64,000 bases of DNA from positions 186,001 through 250,000 of the forward strand of contig JAEUJM010000001.1 of assembly GCA_016794585.1 (NCBI GenBank), in the 5' to 3' direction. Numbering within the stretch: the first letter of the stretch is position 1; each line of letters begins with the position of its first letter. Below, one piece after another: positions 25,340 to 33,450 of this stretch. Position numbers and translations under genes: made by a program. The notes below the pieces were generated by a model. The model was not told the origin of the DNA, made no database searches, and saw nothing but the letters and a program-made list of their open reading frames with translations. The stretch comes from Acidimicrobiales bacterium. GTDB lineage: Bacteria > Actinomycetota > Acidimicrobiia > Acidimicrobiales > DATDAH01.

Positions 25340-26234
25340 GGTCGCCTTCCCAGGCGCGGACGGTCTCGGCGCCACGGGCCGGGTCGATGGCCAGCGACAG
25401 CGCCACGATCGCCTCGGACGTGACCGGGATCATCCGGACCGACAGGCGGGCAGGGTGCTTGAGGCTGACGGCGAGGGGAGAGGGGGCGACGGCGTAGCGC
25501 CCCATCGGCCCGTCTCGGCCGAGCGCCTGGGTCGCCATCGTGGCGTACTTCAAGGCAGCCGAGGATGCGAGCAGGTACTCGGGCGGAGTCTCGGCGGTCA
25601 CGGCGATCGGAGCGCCGAGCTGAGCGGCCGCCAGAGCCCCGACCGCTGCGGCGTCCGATCCCGGAGGCACAGCGATCAACGGCAGGTCGATCCACTCGGG
25701 CCGCCACTCGGCTGCGGCCGCCCAGAACAGCGCTGCGGTGGCACGGTGGTCCGAGGTCAGGTAGCCAGCGCCTGCGAGGCGACGGAACGCCAGCGACACG
25801 CCGCCGGGTGTCGCACCGAGCATCCGGGCGGTCGGGCGGACGCCTGAGAGGGGCTGGGGCCAGGCGGCGAGCGCTGCGACGGTGATGCCGGAGACGACCG
25901 CTCCAGCGAACACCGAGACGCTGCGCTGGCTGGTCTGGTCTGGCAGGCCGGGCACATCGGCGTTCACGACGAGGGTGGGCGACCTGAACGTGAGGTGGCC
26001 CGTGAGGTCGAGCCATCCGGCGCCGCGCTCGTGGAGCTGCCTGGCCTCGACCAGCGTCACCCGGTCCCGCACGACGATCTGGAGGTCCTCCGGGCCGACG
26101 TCGTCGAGGTGGACGGCGACGAGGTCTCCTGTGGCTGCGAGGCGAACGCTTCCGCCGACGGCCTCGGCCTCCATGTTCAGGTGGCGGAAGGCCTCGGCGA
26201 CGGCGGTCGCCTCAGGTGTGGCTCGTGGACCCAT
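25326..26234 (-). CDS. AbiEi-like antitoxin / autoregulator
   Basis: 302 residues from ATG 26234. The N-terminus is an endonuclease-fold-like region (LQIVVRDRVTLVEARQLHERGAG), the centre is a winged-helix (ITVAALAAWPQPLSGVRPTA... FRRLAGAGYL), and a C-terminal AbiEi-type domain follows. This layout is the type IV antitoxin AbiEi, usually paired with the AbiEii nucleotidyltransferase that here lies directly downstream, truncated. AbiEi proteins bind inverted repeats in their own promoter; a 38-bp palindrome overlaps the -35 just upstream. TACACT lies 6 nt before the ATG, so the message is probably leaderless. Family assignment is moderate because only short motifs support it. Confidence 0.55.
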   Translation of the reverse strand: MGPRATPEATAVAEAFRHLNMEAEAVGGSVRLAATGDLVAVHLDDVGPEDLQIVVRDRVTLVEARQLHERGAGWLDLTGHLTFRSPTLVVNADVPGLPDQTSQRSVSVFAGAVVSGITVAALAAWPQPLSGVRPTARMLGATPGGVSLAFRRLAGAGYLTSDHRATAALFWAAAAEWRPEWIDLPLIAVPPGSDAAAVGALAAAQLGAPIAVTAETPPEYLLASSAALKYATMATQALGRDGPMGRYAVAPSPLAVSLKHPARLSVRMIPVTSEAIVALSLAIDPARGAETVRAWEGDHVWH

Positions 26235-26240
26235 GGCGAC

Positions 26241-26292
26241 AGTGTAAATGCGAGAGTGTCAGGTGTTCAATCCAGATTGAACACCTGACACT
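26241..26292 (-). promoter_or_regulatory. AbiEi-like promoter with a 38-bp operator palindrome
   Basis: On the minus strand: -35 TTGAAC (26265-26270), 18-nt spacer, -10 TACACT (26241-26246), then 6 nt to the ATG. A perfect inverted repeat with 18-bp arms and a 2-bp centre (26255-26272 and 26275-26292) covers the -35, so binding there would block transcription. Confidence 0.6.
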
Positions 26293-26436
26293 GGCTGTTT
26301 CGCGAGCGCGCTCCCTGGTCCGGGTCGCTACCGGGACCCGAACGGGAGCGTCCCGGTCGCCACCGAAGCGACCCGGAGGTAGCGGTTGGTGCTCCACGGG
26401 ACATCACGGCCCTCGGAGCGGGCATAGCGTGGCGCC
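26293..26436. other. Short intergenic with a long-range inverted repeat
   Basis: 144 nt between the operator and the next plus gene. CCGGGTCGCT (26320-26329) pairs with AGCGACCCGG (26367-26376), leaving a 37-nt loop. It could be a terminator, a boundary or leader structure; no ORF is supported. TAGCGT at 6 nt before ATG 26437 is the likely -10 of the next gene. Confidence 0.35.
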
Positions 26437-26886
26437 ATGGGGGAGCGGGTTCCGAGCTGGGTGCGCCTCGGGGTGCTGGTGGTGCTGGCCATCCCGCAGC
26501 TGCTGGTGGGTGTGTGGGCGCTGTTGGCCACCAGGAATTGGTACGAGAACTTCCCCGGGGTGGGGCCCGATCTGGTGGCCGCCATCCCGCCGTTCAACGA
26601 GCACCTGGCGGCCGGCGCCGGCGCGGGCTTCTTCGCCACCGGGGTGGGCCTGCTGCTGGCCTGCATCTGGCCGCGCCGGGAGCTGTTGCTGCTGGCCCTC
26701 GCCGTCTTCCTCGCCTTCGCCCTGCCCCACACTCTCTACCACTCGTTCAACGAGGCCCCCGGCCTCGAGGGGATCGAGGAGATCGTGAACGCCGGCGGCC
26801 TCTGGCTCCAGGTGCTGGCCGCCTCGCTCTTCACCTGGGGTGCCTGGCGGTCCGGGCCCACCGAGGTGGTTGCCGGGCCGCGCTAG
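26437..26886 (+). CDS. Four-helix membrane protein of unknown function
   Basis: 149 residues from ATG 26437 with a TAGCGT -10 element 6 nt upstream. Four hydrophobic helices: VRLGVLVVLAIPQLLVGVWA, GAGAGFFATGVGLLLACIWP, LLLLALAVFLAFALPHTLYH and GLWLQVLAASLFTWGAW. The pattern WYENFPGVGPDLVAAIPPFNEHLA plus PHTLYHSFN is one I associate with a conserved actinobacterial membrane family of unknown function. Followed 10 nt later by phoD. Confidence 0.6.
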   Translation: MGERVPSWVRLGVLVVLAIPQLLVGVWALLATRNWYENFPGVGPDLVAAIPPFNEHLAAGAGAGFFATGVGLLLACIWPRRELLLLALAVFLAFALPHTLYHSFNEAPGLEGIEEIVNAGGLWLQVLAASLFTWGAWRSGPTEVVAGPR

Positions 26887-26896
26887 CGTCCCCGCC

Positions 26897-28588
26897 GTGA
26901 CGACCGAGGCCCAGGGACGCACGAGCGGCACGGGCGACGTCGTCGCCGGCCTCGGGCCCATCACCCGCCGGCGCTTCCTGGCGCTGATCGGCGCGACAGG
27001 TGCGGCTGCCGCGGTGGGGCTGCGTACCCGGTCGGCGTCGGCGCAGACGCCGCCGATCCCCGCCGGCTACGTCGTCGCGTGGCCCGACGGCGTGATCGCC
27101 GGCGACCCGCTCCCCGAGGGCACCGTGGTGTGGACCCGGGTCGTCGCGCCGGCCGGCGCCGAGCCCGTCCCGGTGACCTGGGAGGTCGCCACCGACGAGT
27201 CGTTCGCCACCATCGTGGCCGGCGGCGTGGCCGTGGCCGAGGCCGCCGCCGACTGGACCGTCAAGGTGCCGGTCACCGGGCTCACCCCGGACGGCTGGTT
27301 CCACTACCGCTTCACCGTGGGACCCGACGCCAGCCCGGTGGGGCGCCTGCGCACGGCGCCGCCCGAGGGCGCCGCCGTCTCGTCGCTGCGCTTCGGCTTC
27401 GCCTCGTGCCAGCAGCGGGGAACCGAGCGGGTGGCCCAGCGGGCCGCCGCCGAGGAAGGCGACCTGGACTTCTTCATGCACCTCGGCGACTACATCTACG
27501 TCAACGACGGGAGCACGATCTCCCTCGACGACTACCGGGGCGTCTACCACCAGTTCAAGGGCGACGCCCGCCTCCAGCAGCTCCAGGCGGCGCTGCCCCT
27601 GGTGGCCATGTGGGACGACGGCGAGTTCCGCAACGGCATCGACCGCAACGAGGTCCCGGCCCGAGCGCTCGCCGCCAAGACCGCGTGGTTCGAGAACATG
27701 CCCGTCGAGGCGCCCGGCGGCGACGTCACCCGGCCCTACCGCAAGGTGGCGTGGGGCGACCTGGTCGACCTGTTCCTCATCGAGACCCGCACCCAGCGCG
27801 ATCCCGAGCTCGACGAGGACGACGTCGGGGCCTCGACCGCGGGCCGCACCTGCCTCGGCGCCGAGCAGAAGGCGTGGCTGCTCGACGGCCTCGCCACCTC
27901 GACCGCCCGCTGGAAGCTGATCGGCAACCCCACCGACTTCGCCCCTTGGCGCAACCTCGACCCGTCCAAGCGGGGCTTTGGTGCCTGGGACGACTACGCC
28001 GCCGAGCGCGACGAGATCCTCGCCTTCATCGCGAACCAGGGGATCACCGACGTGGCCTTCCTCTGCGGCGAGACCCACGTGTGGATCGCCGCCCACCTCA
28101 CCACCGACTTCGCCGACCCCGACGCCCCCGCAGTGGCCTTCGCCTTCACCACCGGCTCGCAGTCGGCCGACCCGGACCTCGTGCGCGACGCCGGGGGCGA
28201 CCTGTACGCAGCGACGCAGGGCTTCGTGAACATCGGCTTCGGCTCGACGGTGCTCAACCCGCACCAGACCTACGTGAACCTCGTGAACTTCGGCTACACG
28301 GTCGTGCAGGTGGACGAGTGCGCCCTCACGGTCGAGTTCCGTACCGTCAACGTGTACGACGTGGACTCGCAGCCGCAGACCCTGGCCCGCTTCCGGGTCG
28401 CCCACGGCGCCACCCGCATGGACACCGAGATCGCCGACATCCCCTGCCTCTCGGCGCCCGACCCGAGCCGCACCATCGCCTCGCCCTTCACGTCGACGGG
28501 CCTCGCCGAGGTGCCCGAGGCCGTCGGCGGCGTCTGCCCGCTGCCCGCCGCCGAGCCGTTGCCGGTGGCCCCCGCCTTCACCGGCTGA
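26897..28588 (+). CDS. phoD: PhoD-family alkaline phosphatase/phosphodiesterase with Tat signal
   Basis: 563 residues from GTG 26897. The Tat signal TRRRFLALIGATGAAAAVG occupies residues about 23-41. A fibronectin-like N-terminal domain (about 60-170) is followed by the phosphatase core: FGFASCQQRG, HLGDYIYVNDG, LVAMWDDGEFRNG and FLCGETHVW. The core binds iron and calcium in characterised PhoD enzymes. In most family members the block reads WDDHE; here it is WDDGE, so one conserved histidine is replaced. The protein is exported folded and would hydrolyse phosphomono- or diesters outside the cell. A palindrome terminator follows. Confidence 0.82.
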   Translation: MTTEAQGRTSGTGDVVAGLGPITRRRFLALIGATGAAAAVGLRTRSASAQTPPIPAGYVVAWPDGVIAGDPLPEGTVVWTRVVAPAGAEPVPVTWEVATDESFATIVAGGVAVAEAAADWTVKVPVTGLTPDGWFHYRFTVGPDASPVGRLRTAPPEGAAVSSLRFGFASCQQRGTERVAQRAAAEEGDLDFFMHLGDYIYVNDGSTISLDDYRGVYHQFKGDARLQQLQAALPLVAMWDDGEFRNGIDRNEVPARALAAKTAWFENMPVEAPGGDVTRPYRKVAWGDLVDLFLIETRTQRDPELDEDDVGASTAGRTCLGAEQKAWLLDGLATSTARWKLIGNPTDFAPWRNLDPSKRGFGAWDDYAAERDEILAFIANQGITDVAFLCGETHVWIAAHLTTDFADPDAPAVAFAFTTGSQSADPDLVRDAGGDLYAATQGFVNIGFGSTVLNPHQTYVNLVNFGYTVVQVDECALTVEFRTVNVYDVDSQPQTLARFRVAHGATRMDTEIADIPCLSAPDPSRTIASPFTSTGLAEVPEAVGGVCPLPAAEPLPVAPAFTG

Positions 28589-28603
28589 AAGACACAGCCG
28601 CAA

Positions 28604-28629
28604 CTGCAACGGTGTCAGCACCGTTGCAG
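28604..28629. terminator. Bidirectional terminator palindrome
   Basis: CTGCAACGGTG-tcag-CACCGTTGCAG, an 11-bp perfect stem with a 4-nt loop between convergent phoD and the L,D-transpeptidase gene. Confidence 0.75.
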
Positions 28630-28641
28630 GTGGGGGAGCGA

Positions 28642-29427
28642 TCAGGGGGCGATGGTGACCGGGACGCCGAGGTGCTGGGGGAGCTGGTCCACGAGGGACT
28701 GGATGTCGGCGTTGCTCATGCGGATGCAGCCGTTGCTCACCCGTGAGCCGATGGCGGCGTCGTCGTAGGTGCCGTGGATGGCGATCTGGGGCGGGCCGCC
28801 GCCGAAGCTCTCGAGCACCTCCGAGAACCCCGACAGGCCGATGGCGGCGATGCCGTAGGCGCTGGGTTGGGCGTAGCCCTGCATGAGGGTGGTGGTGAAG
28901 AAGGTGCCGGTGGGGGTGGGGCTGTCGTCGGCGCCGATGGCGACGGGCACGTCGAGCAGAAGCTCGTCGCCGTCGAACATCTTGAGTCGGAACCAGGACA
29001 GGCTCACCTCGATGCGGAGGTCCGTGGTGGCCTCCTGGAGGCCATCGGCCTTGATCCAGCCCGTGGTGCCGTTTGGGCGCACCGGCACCTGCACCTGGAC
29101 CCAGCCGTCCTGCTCGTCCTCGACCACGAACGCGAGGGGGTCGGCGGGCGCCTGCAGACCCGGCCCCGGCTTCTCGACGGTCAGCGCCGGCGCCGGATCG
29201 TCGGGGGCGGAGAACACCTCGACCGAGGTCGCCGGGGTGGTGACCACCGTCGTCGTGTGGTCGGGGGCGGTGGTGGTCGTCGGGGCGACCGTGGTGGTCG
29301 TCGGCGCCGCGTCCTCGCCGAGATCGGGGCGGTCGGCATGGCCGCACGACGCCGCGGTGACCGCAAAGGCGGCGGCCAGCACCACGCCGACCAGCACCTG
29401 GCGCGAGCGGTGGGGTCCCCGAGGCAC
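28642..29427 (-). CDS. L,D-transpeptidase (YkuD domain) lipoprotein
   Basis: 261 residues from GTG 29427; TACCAT lies 7 nt upstream. Lipoprotein signal ending VTAASC. A Thr-rich linker with repeated PTTTTVAPTTTT precedes an SH3-like region (FSAPDDPAP... WVQVQVPVRPNGTTGWIKADGL) and the YkuD catalytic domain, whose signature is HGTYDDAAIGSRVSNGCIRM: catalytic Cys with the His and Ser-Asn-Gly. Such enzymes make 3-3 cross-links in peptidoglycan outside the membrane. Cross-linking type is inferred from family. Confidence 0.85.
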   Translation of the reverse strand: MPRGPHRSRQVLVGVVLAAAFAVTAASCGHADRPDLGEDAAPTTTTVAPTTTTAPDHTTTVVTTPATSVEVFSAPDDPAPALTVEKPGPGLQAPADPLAFVVEDEQDGWVQVQVPVRPNGTTGWIKADGLQEATTDLRIEVSLSWFRLKMFDGDELLLDVPVAIGADDSPTPTGTFFTTTLMQGYAQPSAYGIAAIGLSGFSEVLESFGGGPPQIAIHGTYDDAAIGSRVSNGCIRMSNADIQSLVDQLPQHLGVPVTIAP

Positions 29428-29450
29428 GGACCCGATGGTACCGAGGCGGC

Positions 29451-29912
29451 TCAGGTGGCCTCGGTCGCCAGCAGGGCCGCCAGCGACGCCCCGAGCTCCC
29501 ACGCGGCGTCGAGGGCGGCCGCATCGGGGCTGCCGGTGACCTCCAGCACGGGCTGCGCCAGCTTCCAGCCGAGCCCCGCGGTGATGGTGGCGACGGCCCG
29601 CACCGCGCCGGAGGTGTCGTCGTTGCCGTGGACGTACAGCCCGTAGGGGCGCCCGCCGGTGGCGTCGAGGCAGGGGTAGTAGACGAGGTCGAAGAAGTGC
29701 TTGAGGGCCCCGCTCATGTACCCGAAGTTGGCCGGCGTGCCGAGGAGGTAGCCGTCGGCCTCGAGCACGTCGATGGCGGTGGCGGCGAGCGCCGGCCGGA
29801 CCACGAGCTCGACGCCCTCGATGTCCGGGTGGACGGCGCCGTCGCGGGCCCGCTCGAGCAGTGACTGCACGGCCGGCGACGGCGTGTGGTGCACGAGGAG
29901 GAGGCGGGGCAC
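29451..29912 (-). CDS. Flavodoxin-like NAD(P)H-dependent reductase
   Basis: 153 residues from GTG 29912. A flavodoxin-type fold: LLLVHHTPSPAVQSLLERA (FMN phosphate loop), ADGYLLGTPANFGYMSGALKHFFDL (flavin ring contact) and LYVHGNDDTSGAVRAV. Similar to NAD(P)H-dependent FMN reductases and WrbA-like proteins, though short. Cytosolic. It is divergent from the class V aminotransferase with a 39-nt gap, and ends 24 nt from the L,D-transpeptidase start on the same strand. Confidence 0.7.
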   Translation of the reverse strand: MPRLLLVHHTPSPAVQSLLERARDGAVHPDIEGVELVVRPALAATAIDVLEADGYLLGTPANFGYMSGALKHFFDLVYYPCLDATGGRPYGLYVHGNDDTSGAVRAVATITAGLGWKLAQPVLEVTGSPDAAALDAAWELGASLAALLATEAT

Positions 29913-29951
29913 CCCTCCAGGGTCGCGCACGGCAGGCCGTAGCCTGGTGGG

Positions 29952-31646
29952 GTGCCCGCCGACGACCTGATCGCCGCCATCCGCGACGGGGTCATCGGCC
30001 TCGACGAGGTGGTGGACGGCCCGTTCGGGCCCAGGCCGGTGATCTACGCCGACTACACCGCCTCGGGGCGCTCGCTCTCGTTCATCGAGGATCACCTCCG
30101 CTCGGTGGTCCTGCCGCTCTACGCCAACACCCACACCGAGTCGTCGGGGACGGGCCTCCAGACCACCCGGTTCCGCGAGGAGGCGCGCGAGATCATCCGC
30201 CGCTGCGTCGGCGCCTCCGACGAGCACGCGGTGCTCTTCTGCGGCAGCGGCTCCACCTACGCCGTCGACCGGCTCATCGGGGTGCTGGGTCTGCGCCTGC
30301 CCTGCCAGCTCGATGACCGCTACCACCTGCTCGATCACATCCCCGCCGACGAGCGCCCGGTCGTGTTCGTGGGCCCCTTCGAGCACCACTCCAACGAGCT
30401 GCCGTGGCGGGAGTCGATCGCCGACGTCGTCACCATCGACGAGGACGCCGACGGCCACGTCGACCTCGCCCACCTCGAGGCCGAGTTGGTGCGCCACGCC
30501 GATCGGCCGCTCAAGATCGGCTCGTTCTCGGCGGCCTCGAACGTCACCGGGATCATGACCGACACCGTGGCGGTGTCCACCCTGTTGCACCACCACGGGG
30601 CGCTCTCGTTCTGGGACTACGCGGCGGCTGCGCCGTACGTCGACATCGACATGGGCTCGCCCGCCGCCGGCCCCGCCTACCTCGACGCCATCTTCGTCTC
30701 GCCCCACAAGCTCATCGGCGGTCCCGGCACGCCGGGCCTGCTGGTGGCCCGCAAGGAGCTCTTCACCAACCGGGTGCCGGACGTGCCCGGCGGCGGGACC
30801 GTCCGCTTCGTCAACCCGAGCGAGCACGACTACCTCAGCGACGTCGAGCAGCGCGAGGAGGGCGGCACCCCCGCCATCGTCGACTCCATCCGGGCCGGGC
30901 TGGTGTTCCAGCTGAAGGAGGCCGTGGGGATCGACGAGATCCGCGCCCGCGAGGAGCGCTTCGTGCGCCTCGCCATCGAGTCGTGGGAGGCCAACGAGCG
31001 CATCGAGGTCCTCGGCAACCACAAGGCCGAGCGCCTCTCCATCGTCAGCTTCGTGGTGCGCCACCCCATGTCCGACGGCCAGGACGGCTACCTCCACCAC
31101 AACTTCGTGGTGGCCCTCCTCAACGACCTCTTCGGCATCCAGGCCCGAGGCGGCTGCTCCTGCGCCGGTCCTTACGGCCACCGCCTCCTCGGCATCGACC
31201 TCGACCGCTCCCACGAGTTCGAGCGCGAGATCGACCGTGGCTGCGAGGGCATCAAGCCGGGTTGGACGCGGGTGAACTTCAACTACTTCATCGACGACGC
31301 CACCTTCCGGTACCTGCTCGACGCGGTCCACCTCGTCGCCGACGAGGGCGGCCACCTCCTGCCCTGGTACGCCTTCGAGCCCGACACCGGCCTCTGGCGC
31401 CACCGCAACGGGCCCACGAAGCCACCCATGAGCCTGCACGACATCTCGTACGCCGGCGGGTCGATGTCGTACCCGAGCCGGCCGCACGAGCACGCGGTGG
31501 TGGACTTCGCGGCGCTCCTCGACGAGGCGCGGGCGATCCTCCGGCGCGCCGCCGAGGACGAGCGCCCCGAGCCCCTCGCCCGTCCCGACCTCACGTCGGA
31601 CTTCGAGCACCTCCGCTGGTTCCCCCTCCCCGACGAGGTCGCTTGA
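29952..31646 (+). CDS. Class V PLP-dependent aminotransferase / cysteine-desulfurase-like enzyme
   Basis: 564 residues from GTG 29952. TAGCCT lies 6 nt before the GTG, indicating a leaderless mRNA. Class V aminotransferase fold with the PLP-lysine block SPHKLIGGPGTPG, an upstream SFWDYAAAAPYVDIDM that anchors the cofactor, and a CSCAGPYGHRL block that resembles the active-site loop of cysteine desulfurases. The long C-terminal about 150 residues (with GWTRVNFNYFIDD) are seen in selenocysteine-lyase-like actinobacterial members. Whether it is a desulfurase or another PLP enzyme is uncertain. No iron-sulfur assembly genes lie beside it; nfuA is elsewhere (56901). Confidence 0.75.
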   Translation: MPADDLIAAIRDGVIGLDEVVDGPFGPRPVIYADYTASGRSLSFIEDHLRSVVLPLYANTHTESSGTGLQTTRFREEAREIIRRCVGASDEHAVLFCGSGSTYAVDRLIGVLGLRLPCQLDDRYHLLDHIPADERPVVFVGPFEHHSNELPWRESIADVVTIDEDADGHVDLAHLEAELVRHADRPLKIGSFSAASNVTGIMTDTVAVSTLLHHHGALSFWDYAAAAPYVDIDMGSPAAGPAYLDAIFVSPHKLIGGPGTPGLLVARKELFTNRVPDVPGGGTVRFVNPSEHDYLSDVEQREEGGTPAIVDSIRAGLVFQLKEAVGIDEIRAREERFVRLAIESWEANERIEVLGNHKAERLSIVSFVVRHPMSDGQDGYLHHNFVVALLNDLFGIQARGGCSCAGPYGHRLLGIDLDRSHEFEREIDRGCEGIKPGWTRVNFNYFIDDATFRYLLDAVHLVADEGGHLLPWYAFEPDTGLWRHRNGPTKPPMSLHDISYAGGSMSYPSRPHEHAVVDFAALLDEARAILRRAAEDERPEPLARPDLTSDFEHLRWFPLPDEVA

Positions 31647-31688
31647 AGACGTCGCGAGACCAGATGGTGTCCCTTCGGGTGCTCGTGG

Positions 31689-32207
31689 CTACTCGGCTCG
31701 TAGGGTCCGCCGAGCGTCCTTCATCAACAGGACGAGGTGGAGGTCGTCGGTCGGGCTGGGGATGAGCTCCGGGATCAGGTGCAGGTAGAACTCGCGCGCT
31801 GCGTCGGTCTCGGCGTGGATGAGCAACCCGCGGCAGCCGATCTCGTCGCTCAGGCCCAACAACCGGGCGATGGCGTCCACGAGGAGTCCGGCGCCCAGCC
31901 CCCTTCCCTCGTGACGAAAGTCCACCCCGAGGCGGGCGAGGAGTGCCACCGGTTGTGGGTAGCGTCCGGCGCCCCTGCGGAGTCGCTCAGGTGCTGCCTC
32001 GAGCGCGAGCTGCCCCATGCACCAGCCGTAGTACGCCACGACTTCGTGGCCGCCGGCGGGGGTGACGACGAAGACACGCGTGGTGCCGCCTGCGATGGAC
32101 TGGCGGGCGTAGCGGCGCAGCCAATCGGTCTGCTCGGACGAGCCGCAGGCGAATTGCTCGACGGCATGTGCCGGTCCGAGCGGCACCGGTGCCCGGTAAC
32201 TCGTCAC
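31689..32207 (-). CDS. GNAT-family acetyltransferase toxin of a type II TA pair
   Basis: 172 residues from GTG 32207, overlapping the antitoxin stop (GTGA). GNAT fold with acetyl-CoA loop RHEGRGLGAGLLVDA, then GCRGLLIHAETDAAREFYLHL, where the FY is the catalytic tyrosine region of TacT-type toxins. TacT acetylates aminoacyl-tRNA; the target here is unproven. The adjacent DUF1778 gene makes the pairing strong. There is no sign of truncation. Confidence 0.78.
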   Translation of the reverse strand: MTSYRAPVPLGPAHAVEQFACGSSEQTDWLRRYARQSIAGGTTRVFVVTPAGGHEVVAYYGWCMGQLALEAAPERLRRGAGRYPQPVALLARLGVDFRHEGRGLGAGLLVDAIARLLGLSDEIGCRGLLIHAETDAAREFYLHLIPELIPSPTDDLHLVLLMKDARRTLRAE

Positions 32208-32488
32208 CTCTCGAACGGGGAGCGACGTTCCAGGAGCTTGCGGAGTCCCGGCAGGTCGCGAGCGGGTTCGTCGTTGATGCGATCCCACTCTGCGGCCGCC
32301 TCAGGGGCCAGCTCGAAGTGGTCGCGGTCGGCGAGGACGCGTCGGGCTGCGTCGGTGAGATTGGTCAGGACGAACGTGGTGAGGTCGGCCCCGGACTCCG
32401 CTGCGGCCCGGCTGATGAGCGTCCGCTCCTCTGCGGTGGCACGGACCTCGATGCGCTGGTCTCTCGTTCGAATGGGTGCGGCGGCCAT
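32204..32488 (-). CDS. DUF1778 ribbon-helix-helix antitoxin
   Basis: 94 residues from ATG 32488, AGGA about 7 nt upstream. The N-terminal half RDQRIEVRATAEERTLISRAAAESGADLTTFVLTN is the ribbon-helix-helix DNA-binding module of the TacA/DUF1778 antitoxins, and the C-terminal half EWDRINDEPARDLPGLRKLLERRSPF is the toxin-neutralising tail. The toxin starts inside its last codons. Autoregulation through the small palindrome at 32505-32516 is likely. Confidence 0.8.
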   Translation of the reverse strand: MAAAPIRTRDQRIEVRATAEERTLISRAAAESGADLTTFVLTNLTDAARRVLADRDHFELAPEAAAEWDRINDEPARDLPGLRKLLERRSPFER

Positions 32489-32504
32489 GCCCGTTCCTTT
32501 CTGT

Positions 32505-32516
32505 CTGTACGGACAG
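32505..32516 (-). promoter_or_regulatory. Possible antitoxin operator
   Basis: CTGT-ACGG-ACAG palindrome 16 nt upstream of the antitoxin ATG, flanked by further CTGT/GTAC repeats. Typical size for a ribbon-helix-helix operator; not tested. Confidence 0.35.
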
Positions 32517-32571
32517 CGTACGGCCACGATGCCCCGGCGGCAAGGAGTCGACCTCCCTCCAATCGTGCCGG

Positions 32572-33450
32572 TCAGGTGCGGGGCTCCAGGGAGGTGAGGC
32601 GCCACTCGCCCTCCTCGGAGTAGGTGATGGCGCCGACGGGGGAGTCGGAGTCGATCGAGGCGGAACGCGTGTTGCGCAGGGGCAGGCCGTCGCTGGCCCG
32701 GAACCAGAAGTCCTCGACCTGACGGCCGGACTGGGCGTCGGACATCTCGCGCACCTGGTGGTAGTGCAGGGCGGGAATCTCCTCGGCGCCGACGGTGACC
32801 GTCTCCTCGCCGACGAAGATGGTGCGCCCCGCGGACACGGTGGTGCCCGAGACCGTGTCGCTCGTGCCCCGGCACTCCTGGCGCCACCGGTCGCCGGGCG
32901 CCGCGCCGGCCCGCACCACCACGGAGTCGGGACAGCGGAACGTCGAGGTGTTGCCGACCGCGGCCACGCCCAGGTCCCAGGCCTGGAAGGTCTGCCCGCC
33001 CACCTCGACCAGCTCCAGCCCGTCCGCGCCGTGCTCCGCGCAGTAGTCCCACGCCTGCCAGTGGTCTTCGTGCAGCTCGATCCGGAAGCTCCAGCAGCCG
33101 TCGGCGTCGTGGGTGACCGTGGCCGGCAGACGCGGCCCCTGGCCGTGATCGCCGGGCAGCAGGGACAGCGACTCAGAGCCTTCGCCGGCGTAGACGTAGA
33201 CGCCCTCGGCGGGCCGGGGGACCCCATCCGCGCCGCCCCCGTCGTCGGTCCCGTCGGTGCCGCCGCTGAAGTCCTCGACAGCCTCGTCGATGGACGCGGG
33301 CCCCGGCTCGCGTCGCAGGATCAGGACCGCGGCGCCGGCCACCAGCGCGGCCACCACGGCCACCGTGACGCCGAGCGCCACCCAGCGGCCCCGGTGATGG
33401 CGGCGGGCGGGTGGGTCGTCCGGCGTCAGTGGCTCAGCGGGTGGTTCCAC
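32572..33450 (-). CDS. Membrane-anchored secreted protein, function unknown
   Basis: 292 residues from GTG 33450, overlapping the end of the DHOD-like gene by 25 nt. A short proline-rich N-terminus, one membrane helix (VALGVTVAVVAALVAGAAVLIL, about 25-46) and a large extracellular region with paired cysteines and no recognised family. Blocks include WSFRIELHEDHWQAWDYC and IFVGEETVTVGAEEIPALHYH. It may be surface-exposed. Its start inside the upstream gene suggests it belongs to the nifJ operon, at least in transcription. GTG 33450 is favoured because the downstream starts would cut into the helix. Confidence 0.55.
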   Translation of the reverse strand: MEPPAEPLTPDDPPARRHHRGRWVALGVTVAVVAALVAGAAVLILRREPGPASIDEAVEDFSGGTDGTDDGGGADGVPRPAEGVYVYAGEGSESLSLLPGDHGQGPRLPATVTHDADGCWSFRIELHEDHWQAWDYCAEHGADGLELVEVGGQTFQAWDLGVAAVGNTSTFRCPDSVVVRAGAAPGDRWRQECRGTSDTVSGTTVSAGRTIFVGEETVTVGAEEIPALHYHQVREMSDAQSGRQVEDFWFRASDGLPLRNTRSASIDSDSPVGAITYSEEGEWRLTSLEPRT

